A DNA stretch of 55,733 nt from Flavobacteriaceae bacterium (GTDB lineage: Bacteria; Bacteroidota; Bacteroidia; Flavobacteriales; Flavobacteriaceae). Below, piece by piece: positions 46,836 to 55,398 of the stretch. The position numbers and the translations under genes are program-made. Within the stretch, counting starts at the first letter, position 1; each line of letters opens with the position of its first letter. The notes beneath the pieces are model-generated. The model had not been told where the DNA came from. It searched no databases and was given only the letters and a program-made list of their open reading frames with translations. The stretch is from NCBI GenBank assembly GCA_023954685.1, contig JAGSHF010000002.1, positions 1-55,733 on the forward strand, in the 5' to 3' direction.

Positions 46836-48197
46836 ATGGCTAAAGTAAAAACAACGTTCTATTGTCAGAATTGCGGTACGCAGTATGCCAAATGGCAGGG
46901 ACAGTGTAATGCTTGTAAAGAGTGGAACACTATTGCAGAGGAGGTAATTCAGAAAGCTGAAAAGAGCGACTGGAAAACGCCTACTTCGGCGACTTCAAAG
47001 CGTGTTTCAAAACCATTATTGATTAATGAAATAGACGCCTCTCAAGATGCGCGTTTAAGCACTGGTGATCAAGAATTTAATCGCGTTTTGGGCGGTGGTA
47101 TTGTTCCAGGATCCTTAACGCTTTTAGGCGGTGAACCTGGTATTGGTAAAAGCACCTTACTGCTTCAAATCGCCTTGGACTTACCTTATAAAACCTTGTA
47201 CGTTTCAGGGGAGGAAAGTCAGAAACAAATAAAAATGCGTGCGGAACGCATTAACCCTAACAGCAATAACTGCTACATTTTAACAGAAACCAAGACACAA
47301 AACATTTTCAAACAAATAGAGGCTTTGGAGCCTGATATTGTCGTAATCGATTCTATTCAAACACTTCATAGCGATTATATTGAATCTTCTTCTGGGAGTA
47401 TTTCACAAATAAAAGAATGCACAACAGAGCTGATAAAATTCGCGAAGGAAACAGCAACACCTGTCGTACTAATTGGTCATATCACTAAAGATGGAAACAT
47501 TGCTGGGCCAAAAATTTTAGAACACATGGTGGATACAGTTTTGCAGTTTGAAGGTGATCGTAATCATGTGTTCCGAATATTAAGAGCTAATAAAAACCGC
47601 TTTGGTTCAACAAATGAGCTCGGCATATATGAAATGCAAGGTTCTGGTTTGCGTGAGGTTTCTAACCCTAGTGAAATTCTAATTTCAAAAAAAGACGAAG
47701 AATTATCGGGTAATGCCATTGCGGCCACACTTGAAGGGATGCGGCCATTAATGGTAGAAGTGCAAGCCTTGGTTAGTACAGCAGTCTATGGCACGCCACA
47801 GCGGTCTGCGACGGGGTTTAATGCCAAACGTCTCAACATGCTATTGGCCGTTTTAGAAAAACGTGCCGGTTTTAGATTGGGTGCAAAGGATGTGTTTTTG
47901 AATATTACTGGAGGTATTTCTGTAGATGATCCTGCTATTGATTTGGCAGTAGTAGCAGCCATTTTATCTTCCAATGAAGATGAGGCCTTACAAAAGGATT
48001 TTTGTTTTGCCGCAGAAGTAGGTTTATCTGGCGAAATAAGACCTGTTCAACGGGTGGAACAACGAATTTTAGAAGCTGAGAAATTAGGGTTCGCTACGAT
48101 TTTTGTTTCGAAATACAATAAGATATCACTAAAGAATACGGTGATTAAAATTCAATTAATTTCAAAGATTGAAGATCTGGTTGAATTTATCGTCTAA
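46836..48197 (+). CDS. radA: DNA repair protein RadA (branch-migration ATPase)
   Basis: A 453-residue RecA-like ATPase acting in homologous recombination. N-terminal zinc finger with CQNCG and CNAC (four Cys, about 9-26), Walker A GGEPGIGKST, the RadA-specific KNRFGS motif (about 250), and a C-terminal Lon-protease-like domain (about 290-453, SVDDPAIDLAVVAAILSS). Length and order are normal. It is monocistronic; 220 bases separate it from ileS. Confidence 0.96.
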   Translation: MAKVKTTFYCQNCGTQYAKWQGQCNACKEWNTIAEEVIQKAEKSDWKTPTSATSKRVSKPLLINEIDASQDARLSTGDQEFNRVLGGGIVPGSLTLLGGEPGIGKSTLLLQIALDLPYKTLYVSGEESQKQIKMRAERINPNSNNCYILTETKTQNIFKQIEALEPDIVVIDSIQTLHSDYIESSSGSISQIKECTTELIKFAKETATPVVLIGHITKDGNIAGPKILEHMVDTVLQFEGDRNHVFRILRANKNRFGSTNELGIYEMQGSGLREVSNPSEILISKKDEELSGNAIAATLEGMRPLMVEVQALVSTAVYGTPQRSATGFNAKRLNMLLAVLEKRAGFRLGAKDVFLNITGGISVDDPAIDLAVVAAILSSNEDEALQKDFCFAAEVGLSGEIRPVQRVEQRILEAEKLGFATIFVSKYNKISLKNTVIKIQLISKIEDLVEFIV

Positions 48198-48417
48198 TAT
48201 CTAGTCTTTTACTGTATCAATTCTTAGGTGGCTTCTCATGATGTGTTCTATTTAATACGTAGAATGAGAAAAGAATTACGGCGTTATGAAAGTATACTTG
48301 TAACGGAATATTCATAGACTTTATATTTACTTTAAGAACACAATCGTTTTTTGTTTAAACACCTTTAAAGTTCCTCAAAATTCCGTAATTTCGCACTCTT
48401 ATTTGAATGACTTAATT
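48198..48417. other. 220-base intergenic region radA-ileS
   Basis: The longest gene-free stretch of the window. I see no tRNA fold, T-box, strong terminator or ORF with protein-like composition. TAATTTCG at about 48387-48394 is a near -7 box for ileS, but no well-placed TTG lies upstream. Confidence 0.5.
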
Positions 48418-51400
48418 ATGAGTGCTAAATTTCCTGAATATAAAGGGCTTGACTTACCAAAAGTAACGGAAGAAATTCTTAACTATTGGCAAGAAAATGA
48501 CATTTTTGAAAAAAGTGTTACTACCAGAGAAGGCAATAAACCTTATGTGTTTTTTGAAGGTCCACCTTCGGCAAATGGATTACCTGGTGTTCACCATGTT
48601 TTAGCACGTGCTATTAAAGATATTTTTCCACGTTATAAAACCATGAAGGGTTACCAAGTGAAGCGAAAAGCAGGCTGGGATACTCATGGATTGCCAATTG
48701 AATTGGGTGTTGAAAAAGAACTCGGCATTACCAAAGAAGATATTGGTAAAACGATTTCTGTAGAAGAATATAATGCAGCTTGTCGTAAGGCTGTTATGCG
48801 TTATACTGATGTATGGAATGACCTGACTCAAAAAATGGGGTATTGGGTTAATATGGATGACCCCTATGTGACTTATGAGCCAAAATACATGGAATCAGTT
48901 TGGTGGCTACTTAAACAGATTTATAATAAAAGTTTATTGTATAAAGGTTATACCATTCAACCTTATTCACCAAAAGCCGGAACAGGATTAAGCTCGCATG
49001 AATTAAATCAACCTGGAACTTATCAAGATGTGACGGACACGACCGTAGTTGCTCAGTTTAGGACCAATGATAATTCATTACCTGAATTTCTAAAAAAATA
49101 CGATCACTTACACTTCTTAGCTTGGACAACGACACCGTGGACTTTACCAAGTAATACAGCTTTAACAGTAGGTTCTAAAATTGATTATGTAGTTGTAGCA
49201 ACTTATAACCAATATACTTTTGAGCCTGTTCATGTAATCTTAGCAAAAAATTTAGTTAGTAAACAATTTGATAAAAAATACGTTCAAACTGAAGACGTCT
49301 CTGAATTATCTGGTTTTTCAAAAGAAGATAAAAAGATTCCTTTTTTAATTTGTACGGAATGTAAAGGATCAGATTTAGTAGGCATAACATACGAGCAGCT
49401 CTTAAAGTATGCTTTACCAAACGATAATCCAGAAAATGCATTTAGGGTCATTTCCGGAGATTTTGTGACTACTGAAGATGGAACAGGAATTGTACATACT
49501 GCACCAACTTTTGGAGCAGATGATGCTCTTGTAGCTAAACAAGCGGTACCAGAAGTACCACCTATGTTAGTGAAAGATGAAAACGAAAATTTGGTACCGC
49601 TGGTAAATTTGCAAGGGAAGTTCAGAATAGAAATGGGAGAATTTGCAGGAAAGTATGTTAAGAATGAGTATTACAAGGATGGTGAAGCGCCAGAACGTTC
49701 TATTGATGTTGAGCTTGCCATTAAGTTAAAAGAAGAAAACAAGGCCTTTAAGGTTGAAAAATATAAGCACAGTTATCCAAATTGCTGGCGCACAGACAAG
49801 CCTATTTTATATTACCCCCTAGATTCTTGGTTTATAAAAGTAACAGACGTCAAGGAAAGGATGTTTGAGCTTAATGAAACCATTAATTGGAAACCAAAAT
49901 CGACTGGAGAAGGTCGTTTTGGAAATTGGTTAGCGAATGCCAATGATTGGAATTTATCACGATCACGATATTGGGGGATTCCATTGCCAATTTGGAGAAC
50001 TGAGGATGGAACGGAAGAAATTTGTATAGGTTCCGTTGAAGAATTAAAGCATGAAATGGCAAAGGCAGTTGAGGCCGGTGTTTTGGCCAAAGATATCTTT
50101 GTAGATTTTGAGGTTGGGAATAACTCTGAAGAAAATTATGCAACCATCGATTTACATAAAAACATCGTTGATACTATTGTATTGGTATCGTCATCAGGTC
50201 AGCCAATGCATCGTGAAAGCGATTTGATTGATGTGTGGTTTGATTCGGGTTCCATGCCCTATGCGCAATGGCACTATCCGTTTGAAAACAAAGAAAAGAT
50301 AGACAAGAACGAATCATTTCCGGCAGATTTTATTGCTGAAGGTGTTGACCAAACTCGAGGTTGGTTTTACACTCTTCACGCTATTGGAACTATGGTGTTT
50401 GATTCTGTAGCGTATAAAAATGTAGTTTCTAATGGATTGGTACTTGACAAAAATGGACAGAAAATGTCCAAACGTTTGGGCAATGCAACAGATCCTTTTG
50501 ACACCTTATCAACCTATGGCGCCGATGCCACACGTTGGTATATGATTGCCAATGCGAACCCTTGGGATAATTTAAAGTTTGATGTTGAAGGTATTGAAGA
50601 GGTAAAGCGTAAGTTCTTTGGAACGCTATATAATACGTATTCGTTTTTTAGTTTGTATACCAATTTAGATAACTTTAGTTATGCTGAAACGGATGTGCCA
50701 TTAGAGGATCGACCAGAAATTGATCGCTGGATATTATCAGAATTGCATACTTTAATTCAGAAGATTGATGAATTCTATGATGAATATGAACCTACAAAAG
50801 CGGCTCGCGCGATTTCAGATTTCACACAAGATTTTGTGAGCAATTGGTTTGTGCGTTTAAGCAGAAGACGATTCTGGAAAGGCGATTATCAAAACGATAA
50901 AATATCAGCGTATCAAACGCTATATACTTGTATGGTGACCATTGCAAAATTAGGGGCTCCAATCGCACCGTTTTTTATGGATAAGTTATATTTAGATCTC
51001 AATGCCGTTACCAAAAAGGAATCTTTTGAGTCCGTTCATTTGGCAGAGTTTCCGAAGTTTGATAAAAATTATATAGACAAACGTTTAGAACGGAAAATGG
51101 AGGCCGCTCAAACAATATCTTCTTTGGTCTTATCGTTAAGAGCTAAGGAGAAAATTAAAGTACGCCAGCCATTACAGAAAATTATGATTCCTGTGGATTC
51201 AGAAGAACAAAAGGAAGAAATTTTAGCAGTTGCAGACTTAATAAAACACGAAGTAAATATTAAAGAAATAGAGCTGTTGGATGATGCTTCAGATATCTTA
51301 GTAAAGCAAATAAAACCAAATTTCAAAGTGCTTGGACCTCGTTTTGGTAAAGACATGAAGGCCATTTCAGGAGCGATAAATACGTTTACATCAGAAGACA

Positions 51401-51822
51401 TTAAAAAAATTGAACAAAGTGGTAATATTGATGTTGAAATTAATGGAAAAAGTATTACTTTAGGGCTTACTGAAGTTGAAATCACCTCCCAAGATATTGA
51501 AGGTTGGTTGGTGGCCAATGAAGGTGCTTTAACAGTAGCATTAGATGTTACTATTTCTGAGGATTTGCGCAAAGAAGGAATTGCTCGTGAGCTCGTAAAC
51601 CGTATTCAAAATTTACGTAAAGATTCAGGATTTGAAGTTACCGATAGAATTGATGTTTGCATTCAAAAAGATGAAAATGTGATGGAAGCAGTAGCCACAA
51701 ATTTAGAATATATTAAGGCAGAGACTTTAACTCAAGAATTAGAAATTATAGATCAAGTAAACAATGGTATAGAAATTGCTTTTGATGATGTAAATACCAA
51801 ACTGTTTATTCAAAAACATTAA
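48418..51822 (+). CDS. ileS: Isoleucyl-tRNA synthetase, type 2 with GVHH signature
   Basis: A 1134-residue class I synthetase. I use the ATG at 48418 (MSAKFPEYKG); a TTG five codons earlier is less likely. PPSANGLPGVHHVLARA aligns with the class I PPYANGxxHIGH segment, but residues 57-60 are GVHH where HxGH is expected. KMSKRLGN is intact. Large editing (CP1) and anticodon-binding domains follow. The size and sequence resemble the eukaryote-like type 2 enzyme, which is less sensitive to pseudomonic acid (mupirocin). It is followed six bases later by the DksA-like gene and they are likely co-transcribed. Confidence 0.96.
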   Translation: MSAKFPEYKGLDLPKVTEEILNYWQENDIFEKSVTTREGNKPYVFFEGPPSANGLPGVHHVLARAIKDIFPRYKTMKGYQVKRKAGWDTHGLPIELGVEKELGITKEDIGKTISVEEYNAACRKAVMRYTDVWNDLTQKMGYWVNMDDPYVTYEPKYMESVWWLLKQIYNKSLLYKGYTIQPYSPKAGTGLSSHELNQPGTYQDVTDTTVVAQFRTNDNSLPEFLKKYDHLHFLAWTTTPWTLPSNTALTVGSKIDYVVVATYNQYTFEPVHVILAKNLVSKQFDKKYVQTEDVSELSGFSKEDKKIPFLICTECKGSDLVGITYEQLLKYALPNDNPENAFRVISGDFVTTEDGTGIVHTAPTFGADDALVAKQAVPEVPPMLVKDENENLVPLVNLQGKFRIEMGEFAGKYVKNEYYKDGEAPERSIDVELAIKLKEENKAFKVEKYKHSYPNCWRTDKPILYYPLDSWFIKVTDVKERMFELNETINWKPKSTGEGRFGNWLANANDWNLSRSRYWGIPLPIWRTEDGTEEICIGSVEELKHEMAKAVEAGVLAKDIFVDFEVGNNSEENYATIDLHKNIVDTIVLVSSSGQPMHRESDLIDVWFDSGSMPYAQWHYPFENKEKIDKNESFPADFIAEGVDQTRGWFYTLHAIGTMVFDSVAYKNVVSNGLVLDKNGQKMSKRLGNATDPFDTLSTYGADATRWYMIANANPWDNLKFDVEGIEEVKRKFFGTLYNTYSFFSLYTNLDNFSYAETDVPLEDRPEIDRWILSELHTLIQKIDEFYDEYEPTKAARAISDFTQDFVSNWFVRLSRRRFWKGDYQNDKISAYQTLYTCMVTIAKLGAPIAPFFMDKLYLDLNAVTKKESFESVHLAEFPKFDKNYIDKRLERKMEAAQTISSLVLSLRAKEKIKVRQPLQKIMIPVDSEEQKEEILAVADLIKHEVNIKEIELLDDASDILVKQIKPNFKVLGPRFGKDMKAISGAINTFTSEDIKKIEQSGNIDVEINGKSITLGLTEVEITSQDIEGWLVANEGALTVALDVTISEDLRKEGIARELVNRIQNLRKDSGFEVTDRIDVCIQKDENVMEAVATNLEYIKAETLTQELEIIDQVNNGIEIAFDDVNTKLFIQKH

Positions 51823-51827
51823 AGATT

Positions 51828-52211
51828 ATGACAGGAGATTTAAAAAACAGATATTCTGATGGAGATTTAGCAGAATTCAAAACGCTAATACTAGAAAAAA
51901 TAAAGAAATCTGAACACGATTTAGAGCTTATTAAAAGCGCTTATATGAATGACCATAATAATGGGACAGAAGATACGGCGCCTACATTCAAGGCTTTTGA
52001 TGAAGGGAGTGCAGTAATGAGTAAAGAGTCTAATTCTCAATTAGCAATACGTCAAGAAAAATTTATTCGTGATTTAAAAAATGCGTTGATTCGTATTGAG
52101 AATAAAACTTATGGCATTTGTCGAGTAACAGGTAAACTCATTAATAAGAAGAGACTGGAACTTGTACCACATGCCACTCTTAGTATAGAGGCTAAAAACA
52201 TGCAAAAATAA
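51828..52211 (+). CDS. TraR/DksA-family protein lacking the zinc ligands
   Basis: A 127-residue protein. The N-terminal coiled coil (about 10-85) with an acidic stretch (NGTEDTAP) and the YGICRVTGKLINKKRLELVPH module match TraR/DksA. The canonical C4 zinc finger (CxxC-17-CxxC) keeps only its first Cys: the others read Thr, Ser and Ala. The fold is therefore probably held without zinc. It may act at the RNA polymerase secondary channel, as DksA does, but this is not shown; some relatives are of unknown function. It is co-transcribed with ileS and closed by a strong terminator. Confidence 0.88.
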   Translation: MTGDLKNRYSDGDLAEFKTLILEKIKKSEHDLELIKSAYMNDHNNGTEDTAPTFKAFDEGSAVMSKESNSQLAIRQEKFIRDLKNALIRIENKTYGICRVTGKLINKKRLELVPHATLSIEAKNMQK

Positions 52212-52230
52212 CACAGATAAAAATAGAATA

Positions 52231-52266
52231 TTAGCGCCTCATTTTTTGAGGCGCTTTTTTGTTTTT
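52231..52266 (+). terminator. Terminator after the TraR/DksA gene
   Basis: Perfect 9-bp GC-rich stem AGCGCCTCA (52233-52241) / TGAGGCGCT (52247-52255), five-T loop, followed by T5GT5 (52256-52266). It closes the ileS-dksA unit; lspA starts 20 bases later and therefore has its own start. Confidence 0.9.
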
Positions 52267-52286
52267 ACAAATTTTAATAGTACTTA

Positions 52287-52907
52287 ATGACTTTAAAAAA
52301 AGCTTTAGGAGTAATAGTCTTAATTTTACTCATTGATCAAATATCAAAAATTTACGTTAAGACACATTTTGTTTTGGGTGAAGATGTGAAAGTTTTTCAA
52401 TGGTTCCAACTATTGTTTGTAGAAAACAACGGCATGGCTTGGGGCGCAAAACTCAGTGATTTTTTCTCCTTTATTTCAGATCGAACAGCGAAACTTGTTC
52501 TAACCTTGTTTAGACTATTTGCGATTACTGGAATAGGCTATTGGCTTTACACGTCTATTAAGAAAAAGGGATCACGCGTCTTAATTGTTGCAACTGCTTT
52601 AATTTTTGCTGGTGCATTAGGTAATATTATTGATTCTGTTTTTTACGGATTAATATTTGATCATAGTCAAGGACAAATTGCCGATTTTTTACCTCAAACA
52701 GGAGGTTATGACACTGTGTTTCATGGTAAAGTTGTAGATATGCTGCATTTCCCAATATGGAAGGGTTATTTGCCAGAATGGTTACCGTTTTATGGGGGTC
52801 AGTATTTCACCTTTTTTGAACCCGTTTTTAACGTGGCCGATGTAGCTATAAGCTCAGGGGTAGGATTACTTTTAGTTTTTAATAAAAGAGCGTTTCCACA
52901 AGATTAA
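52287..52907 (+). CDS. lspA: Lipoprotein signal peptidase
   Basis: A 206-residue aspartyl protease of the inner membrane that cleaves the signal peptide of lipoproteins after lipidation of Cys; the many lipoproteins in this window are its substrates. It has four hydrophobic helices. The two catalytic Asp lie in GNIIDS and FNVADVAIS. ENNGMAWG is the conserved N-A/G motif. It is a little longer than the E. coli enzyme (164) because of an insert after the first Asp, typical of Bacteroidetes. Its stop overlaps the stop of the convergent cyclo-ligase gene by four bases. Confidence 0.95.
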   Translation: MTLKKALGVIVLILLIDQISKIYVKTHFVLGEDVKVFQWFQLLFVENNGMAWGAKLSDFFSFISDRTAKLVLTLFRLFAITGIGYWLYTSIKKKGSRVLIVATALIFAGALGNIIDSVFYGLIFDHSQGQIADFLPQTGGYDTVFHGKVVDMLHFPIWKGYLPEWLPFYGGQYFTFFEPVFNVADVAISSGVGLLLVFNKRAFPQD

Positions 52908-53470
52908 GAGAAATTATAAATGGTGTTGGGTGTAACGCAGTAATTGAGCTTTATATCGTTCTCATGAATATCTGTAATTTTTGATTCTGGTTTAAAAAAA
53001 GAGAGTCCAATTTTCAGGGTTTCTGGTCTACATTCCGCTAAAAAATTATCATAATAGCCCTTGCCGTAACCAACACGATTACCTTCTTTGTCGTAAGCCA
53101 ATAACGGCACAAAAACCACATCAATTTTATCAGAAGGAATTTCAATGCCTTCAATGGGTTCTGGGATTTTCCATTGATTAACTTTCATTTTAGTGCTATC
53201 AGTTAATAGATAATTGGTTAAAGTAATACTGTCAAAATTACTTTTTGATAGTATCGTGTTTTTATCTTTTCCGGCGAGAATATTCAAAATATACTCTGTT
53301 TTTATTTCACGAAAGGCTTCAATACTTAGAAATAAATGATAGAAGCTTAGTCCCCAAATAGGCATTTGAAGTAGTTGATTAGAAATATCTAAACTAAGCT
53401 GTTCAATCTCTTCTTGAGAAAACGCTTTTCTTAATGATTTGTAGTGTTTTCTAAGTTCTGGTTTTGTCAT
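52904..53470 (-). CDS. 5-formyltetrahydrofolate cyclo-ligase
   Basis: A 188-residue enzyme converting 5-formyl-THF to 5,10-methenyl-THF with ATP. The N-terminal basic helix KPELRKHYKSLRKAFS and the C-terminal GNRVGYGKGYYDNFL, which binds the phosphate, are the family marks. It is the third gene of a tight minus-strand operon; its ATG overlaps the upstream aspartoacylase-like stop by four bases. It is cytoplasmic. Confidence 0.93.
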   Translation of the reverse strand: MTKPELRKHYKSLRKAFSQEEIEQLSLDISNQLLQMPIWGLSFYHLFLSIEAFREIKTEYILNILAGKDKNTILSKSNFDSITLTNYLLTDSTKMKVNQWKIPEPIEGIEIPSDKIDVVFVPLLAYDKEGNRVGYGKGYYDNFLAECRPETLKIGLSFFKPESKITDIHENDIKLNYCVTPNTIYNFS

Positions 53471-54441
53471 TCTATAAGTAAAGTTGAAATATGAAACAAA
53501 GCGTCACCTTGATTAACAATGGGAGCTTCGTTGATACTAAAGATATACCCAGAATTTGACGCTTTGATAAAATGATGAAATTTACCATAAGGGTCGGTAA
53601 TATGCCCAATGGTATCCCCTTTTTCTACTAAACTGTTCAAAGTAATTGAGGCTCTAAACATTCCTGAATATTTAGCTCTCACCCATTTACTTTCTGCAAT
53701 AAATGCACATGAGGTTTTTGGTTTAGAGGCATTAAATTTAGAGTTTAACATCCCCAAATGATGCAAAACGCGTTTAATACCATTAACACCGGTATTTGTT
53801 ATGTTTTTATCAAAATAATAAGATTTTCCACCTTCAAAAAGAAGCATAGGAACCCCTAATTTATTAGCTGTTTTTCTGAACGATTTATTAAGGTTTTTAG
53901 AATACAAGACAAAAGGAGCCCCAAAAATTGCCGCAAGTTCATCTAATACAGTCTCCTCTTTAATTATCCGAATTTGAGCCGCATTAAAGCGATCTGATCC
54001 ACCCGTATGGAAATCCATAATCAAATCTACTTGAGGTACAATTTCATGAATGAGTTTATAAGCAACACGACTTGCTAGTGAACCATTTTTAGAGCCAGGA
54101 AACATTCTATTTAAATCACGTCCGTCAGGAAACTCGCGATTCTTATATAAGAATCCAAAAATGTTAATCACTGGGATGCAGATTATGGTGCCTCTTTTTG
54201 GTTTGTTAATGCCTTTAGCAATAATTTGTCTTACAATTTCAACGCCATTAACTTCATCACCATGAATGCCAGCAGTGATTAACACTGTGGGGCCATGTTT
54301 TTTTGAGCGCTCTATTATTACTGGGACTTCAATAGTTGTTCTGGTATGTAATTTGGCAACATTAAAGTTGATTTCACGGCACTCACCTAATTTTATGGCT
54401 TCACCTAGAATGTATAAAATATCAGTTTGTGGTGCCGTCAT
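53467..54441 (-). CDS. Succinylglutamate desuccinylase/aspartoacylase-like M14 protein
   Basis: A 324-residue zinc carboxypeptidase-fold hydrolase. The zinc motif HxxE is in [12 protein letters not shown] (about 58-66), the third ligand in MDFHTGG, and the catalytic Glu is probably that of LLFEGG. The last 80 residues form a barrel-sandwich domain ([19 protein letters not shown]). Family members remove acyl groups from amino acids (succinylglutamate, N-acetylaspartate). It overlaps rimK and the cyclo-ligase by four bases each. Its place beside RimK suggests it may trim or use glutamate-containing products; inference only. Confidence 0.88.
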   Translation of the reverse strand: MTAPQTDILYILGEAIKLGECREINFNVAKLHTRTTIEVPVIIERSKKHGPTVLITAGIHGDEVNGVEIVRQIIAKGINKPKRGTIICIPVINIFGFLYKNREFPDGRDLNRMFPGSKNGSLASRVAYKLIHEIVPQVDLIMDFHTGGSDRFNAAQIRIIKEETVLDELAAIFGAPFVLYSKNLNKSFRKTANKLGVPMLLFEGGKSYYFDKNITNTGVNGIKRVLHHLGMLNSKFNASKPKTSCAFIAESKWVRAKYSGMFRASITLNSLVEKGDTIGHITDPYGKFHHFIKASNSGYIFSINEAPIVNQGDALFHISTLLIE

Positions 54442-55316
54442 TCTGTTCTGTTTCTTTCAATATAGGTGATAATTGCTCGTGCAATATTTCTATCGGTCGC
54501 ACGCTCAATGCCTTCTAATCCCGGTGTAGAATTCACTTCTAAAAGCAAAGGTCCTCGTGAAGATTGCAGCATATCTACGCCGCACACTGGTAGTTTTAAT
54601 GCGCGAGAGGCATTCATTGCCAGTCGTAATTCTGCTTCACTTAATTTTATGATGCTTGCTGAACCGCCTCTATGTAAATTAGATCTAAACTCACCTTCCT
54701 TGCCTTGTCGTTTCATTGCGCCAACCACTTGCCCATCAACAACAAGTGCTCTAATATCCGCACCATTTGCTTCTTTGATATATTCTTGTACAATAACCCG
54801 CGCCTCTAATCCATTAAAGGCTTCCAAAACAGATTCAGCTGCGTTTTTGGACTCGGCGAGTACAACACCAAGACCTTGCGTGCCTTCAAGTAATTTAATT
54901 ATAACTGGAACCCCGCCTACGTGCTCAATAACTTCCTCAACATCACGAGAATAGTTAGTAAAAACGGTTTTAGGCATACCAATACCAGCTTTGCTCAATC
55001 GTTGTAAACTACGCAGTTTGTCCCGAGATCTTTGTATGGCATCCGAAGTAACGATAGTAAACACGTTCATCATTTCAAATTGTCTCACAACGGCACAACC
55101 AAAAAAGGTAACAGATGCCCCAATCCGAGGAATAATAGCATCAACATAATTCAAATAACGATCTCTGTAATAAATAGTAGGCTTTTCTTGTTCAATAATT
55201 AAATCACAATCTAATGGATCGATTACCTCAATAGCATGACCCCTTTTAAAACCTTCCTCAACCAACCTTCGTGTTGAGTATAAATTTTCATTTCTGGAAA
55301 GAATAACAATGTTCAT
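54438..55316 (-). CDS. rimK: RimK-family alpha-L-glutamate ligase
   Basis: A 292-residue ATP-grasp ligase, the usual size for RimK. The N-terminal domain is [23 protein letters not shown]-grasp elements are [32 protein letters not shown] and the metal-binding [15 protein letters not shown]. RimK adds glutamates to the C-terminus of ribosomal protein S6 and can make poly-glutamate. It heads a minus-strand operon with an aspartoacylase-like protein and 5-formyl-THF cyclo-ligase. In some bacteria rimK is paired with the protease RimB; none is seen here. Confidence 0.92.
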   Translation of the reverse strand: MNIVILSRNENLYSTRRLVEEGFKRGHAIEVIDPLDCDLIIEQEKPTIYYRDRYLNYVDAIIPRIGASVTFFGCAVVRQFEMMNVFTIVTSDAIQRSRDKLRSLQRLSKAGIGMPKTVFTNYSRDVEEVIEHVGGVPVIIKLLEGTQGLGVVLAESKNAAESVLEAFNGLEARVIVQEYIKEANGADIRALVVDGQVVGAMKRQGKEGEFRSNLHRGGSASIIKLSEAELRLAMNASRALKLPVCGVDMLQSSRGPLLLEVNSTPGLEGIERATDRNIARAIITYIERNRTE

Positions 55317-55321
55317 TCGGG

Positions 55322-55354
55322 CAAACTTATAGATGCAATATACTAAAAAAGCAA
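55322..55354 (-). promoter_or_regulatory. Predicted promoter of the rimK operon
   Basis: On the minus strand TTG (55354-55352), 22 bases, then TAAGTTTG (55329-55322), an exact TAnnTTTG. It ends only five bases before the rimK ATG at 55316, so transcription would begin at or very near the start codon. Confidence 0.5.
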
Positions 55355-55385
55355 AGCTAATGTTTACATTATCTAGGATTTAATA

Positions 55386-55393
55386 TACCTTTG
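55386..55393 (+). promoter_or_regulatory. Candidate -7 box of uvrC
   Basis: TACCTTTG matches TAnnTTTG and ends five bases before the uvrC ATG at 55399; no TTG is found at the right distance upstream. Confidence 0.35.
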
Positions 55394-55398
55394 AAGTA

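Noticed and set aside
51108-51572. A 154-codon leftward open frame
   Set aside because: It is antisense to the C-terminal part of ileS, with no family features and a Ser-rich composition typical of shadow frames.
54466-54954. A 162-codon rightward open frame
   Set aside because: It lies wholly within rimK on the opposite strand; composition is Ser/Pro-rich without a recognisable family, and rimK is certain.
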